A program made the translations under genes and the position numbers. Positions 6,661 to 6,710 of a stretch of DNA of 6,710 nucleotides are shown in pieces (positions within the stretch are counted from its first letter, which is position 1; each line of letters starts with the position of its first letter). Below the pieces are notes generated by a model that was not told the origin of the DNA, ran no database searches, and worked only from the letters and a program-made list of their open reading frames with translations. This stretch comes from CBDCWA01 sp046048295 (lineage in GTDB: Bacteria > Pseudomonadota > Alphaproteobacteria > Rhizobiales > Hyphomicrobiaceae). Where the stretch lies: the NCBI GenBank assembly GCA_046048295.1, contig JBJOGJ010000217.1:1-6710 (forward strand), written 5' to 3'.

Positions 6661-6710
6661 CGCTCGCGGCACCGGACTGCCCGCCACGATCGGCACATTC
6701 GCGGAGAGCA
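6661..6710 (+). repeat. Direct repeat copy B, 50 bp, reaching the window edge
   Basis: This is the second copy of the segment at 6374-6423, shifted by 287 bases, with eight mismatches clustered in the middle. The match continues to the last base of the window, so the true repeat may be longer than can be seen here. Confidence 0.75.

Larger units (their letters stand above)
6349..6710. other. Repeat-rich non-coding region after the GIY-YIG gene
   Basis: This 362-bp stretch runs to the window edge without a convincing gene on either strand. It contains a duplicated 50-bp segment, a long inverted repeat with alternative hairpins, a hexamer run and a GC-rich hairpin, each listed separately. Several minus-strand open frames cross it, but they are low-complexity translations (a run of histidines and arginine/proline-rich stretches) typical of GC-rich non-coding DNA. 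Confidence 0.6.

Noticed and set aside
6374..6710. CRISPR array
   Set aside because: There are only two imperfect copies, 287 bases apart, with no regular short spacers and no cas genes in the window.

Overview
The window looks like chromosomal core DNA of a high-GC alphaproteobacterium, most likely of the order Hyphomicrobiales (Rhizobiales). The reasons are the strong GC bias at third codon positions, a DUF2865 protein (a family I associate with that order), a short GltX2-type glutamyl-tRNA synthetase, and cysS sitting next to a citramalate synthase gene. This placement is inferred from protein recognition by eye; no search was run.

Left block, minus strand, 2494 down to 1. An apparent operon runs cysS (cysteinyl-tRNA synthetase, GTG start), a 38-codon single-span membrane protein gene, a 42-codon single-span membrane protein gene, then cimA (citramalate synthase, cut by the left window edge). 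Spacings are 10 nt, 19 nt and a 4-nt ATGA overlap, so the four genes are probably co-transcribed and partly translationally coupled.

Middle. A 326-bp divergent promoter region (2495-2820) separates cysS from a plus-strand gene for an exported, cysteine-rich DUF2865 protein (2821-3888). That gene converges on gltX (5275 down to 3905, minus) with only 16 bp between the two stop codons. A candidate promoter for gltX (5315-5343) lies directly after an intrinsic-terminator-like hairpin (5359-5387), which ends the next gene upstream, an 87-residue helical protein of unknown function (5668 down to 5405, minus).

Right block. A 332-bp gene-free stretch (5669-6000) holds a two-tier inverted repeat in the leader of the 87-residue gene. 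A plus-strand gene for a small single-domain GIY-YIG endonuclease follows (6001-6348). After it comes non-coding DNA dense in repeats: an 84% identical 50-bp direct repeat, an 8-bp-arm inverted repeat containing competing hairpins, a GGTGAT hexamer run and a 7-bp-stem hairpin.

The two aminoacyl-tRNA synthetases and citramalate synthase are housekeeping genes. I see no complete new multi-gene system. The least explained parts are the pair of tiny membrane proteins inside the cysS-cimA operon and the GIY-YIG gene with its flanking repeats.
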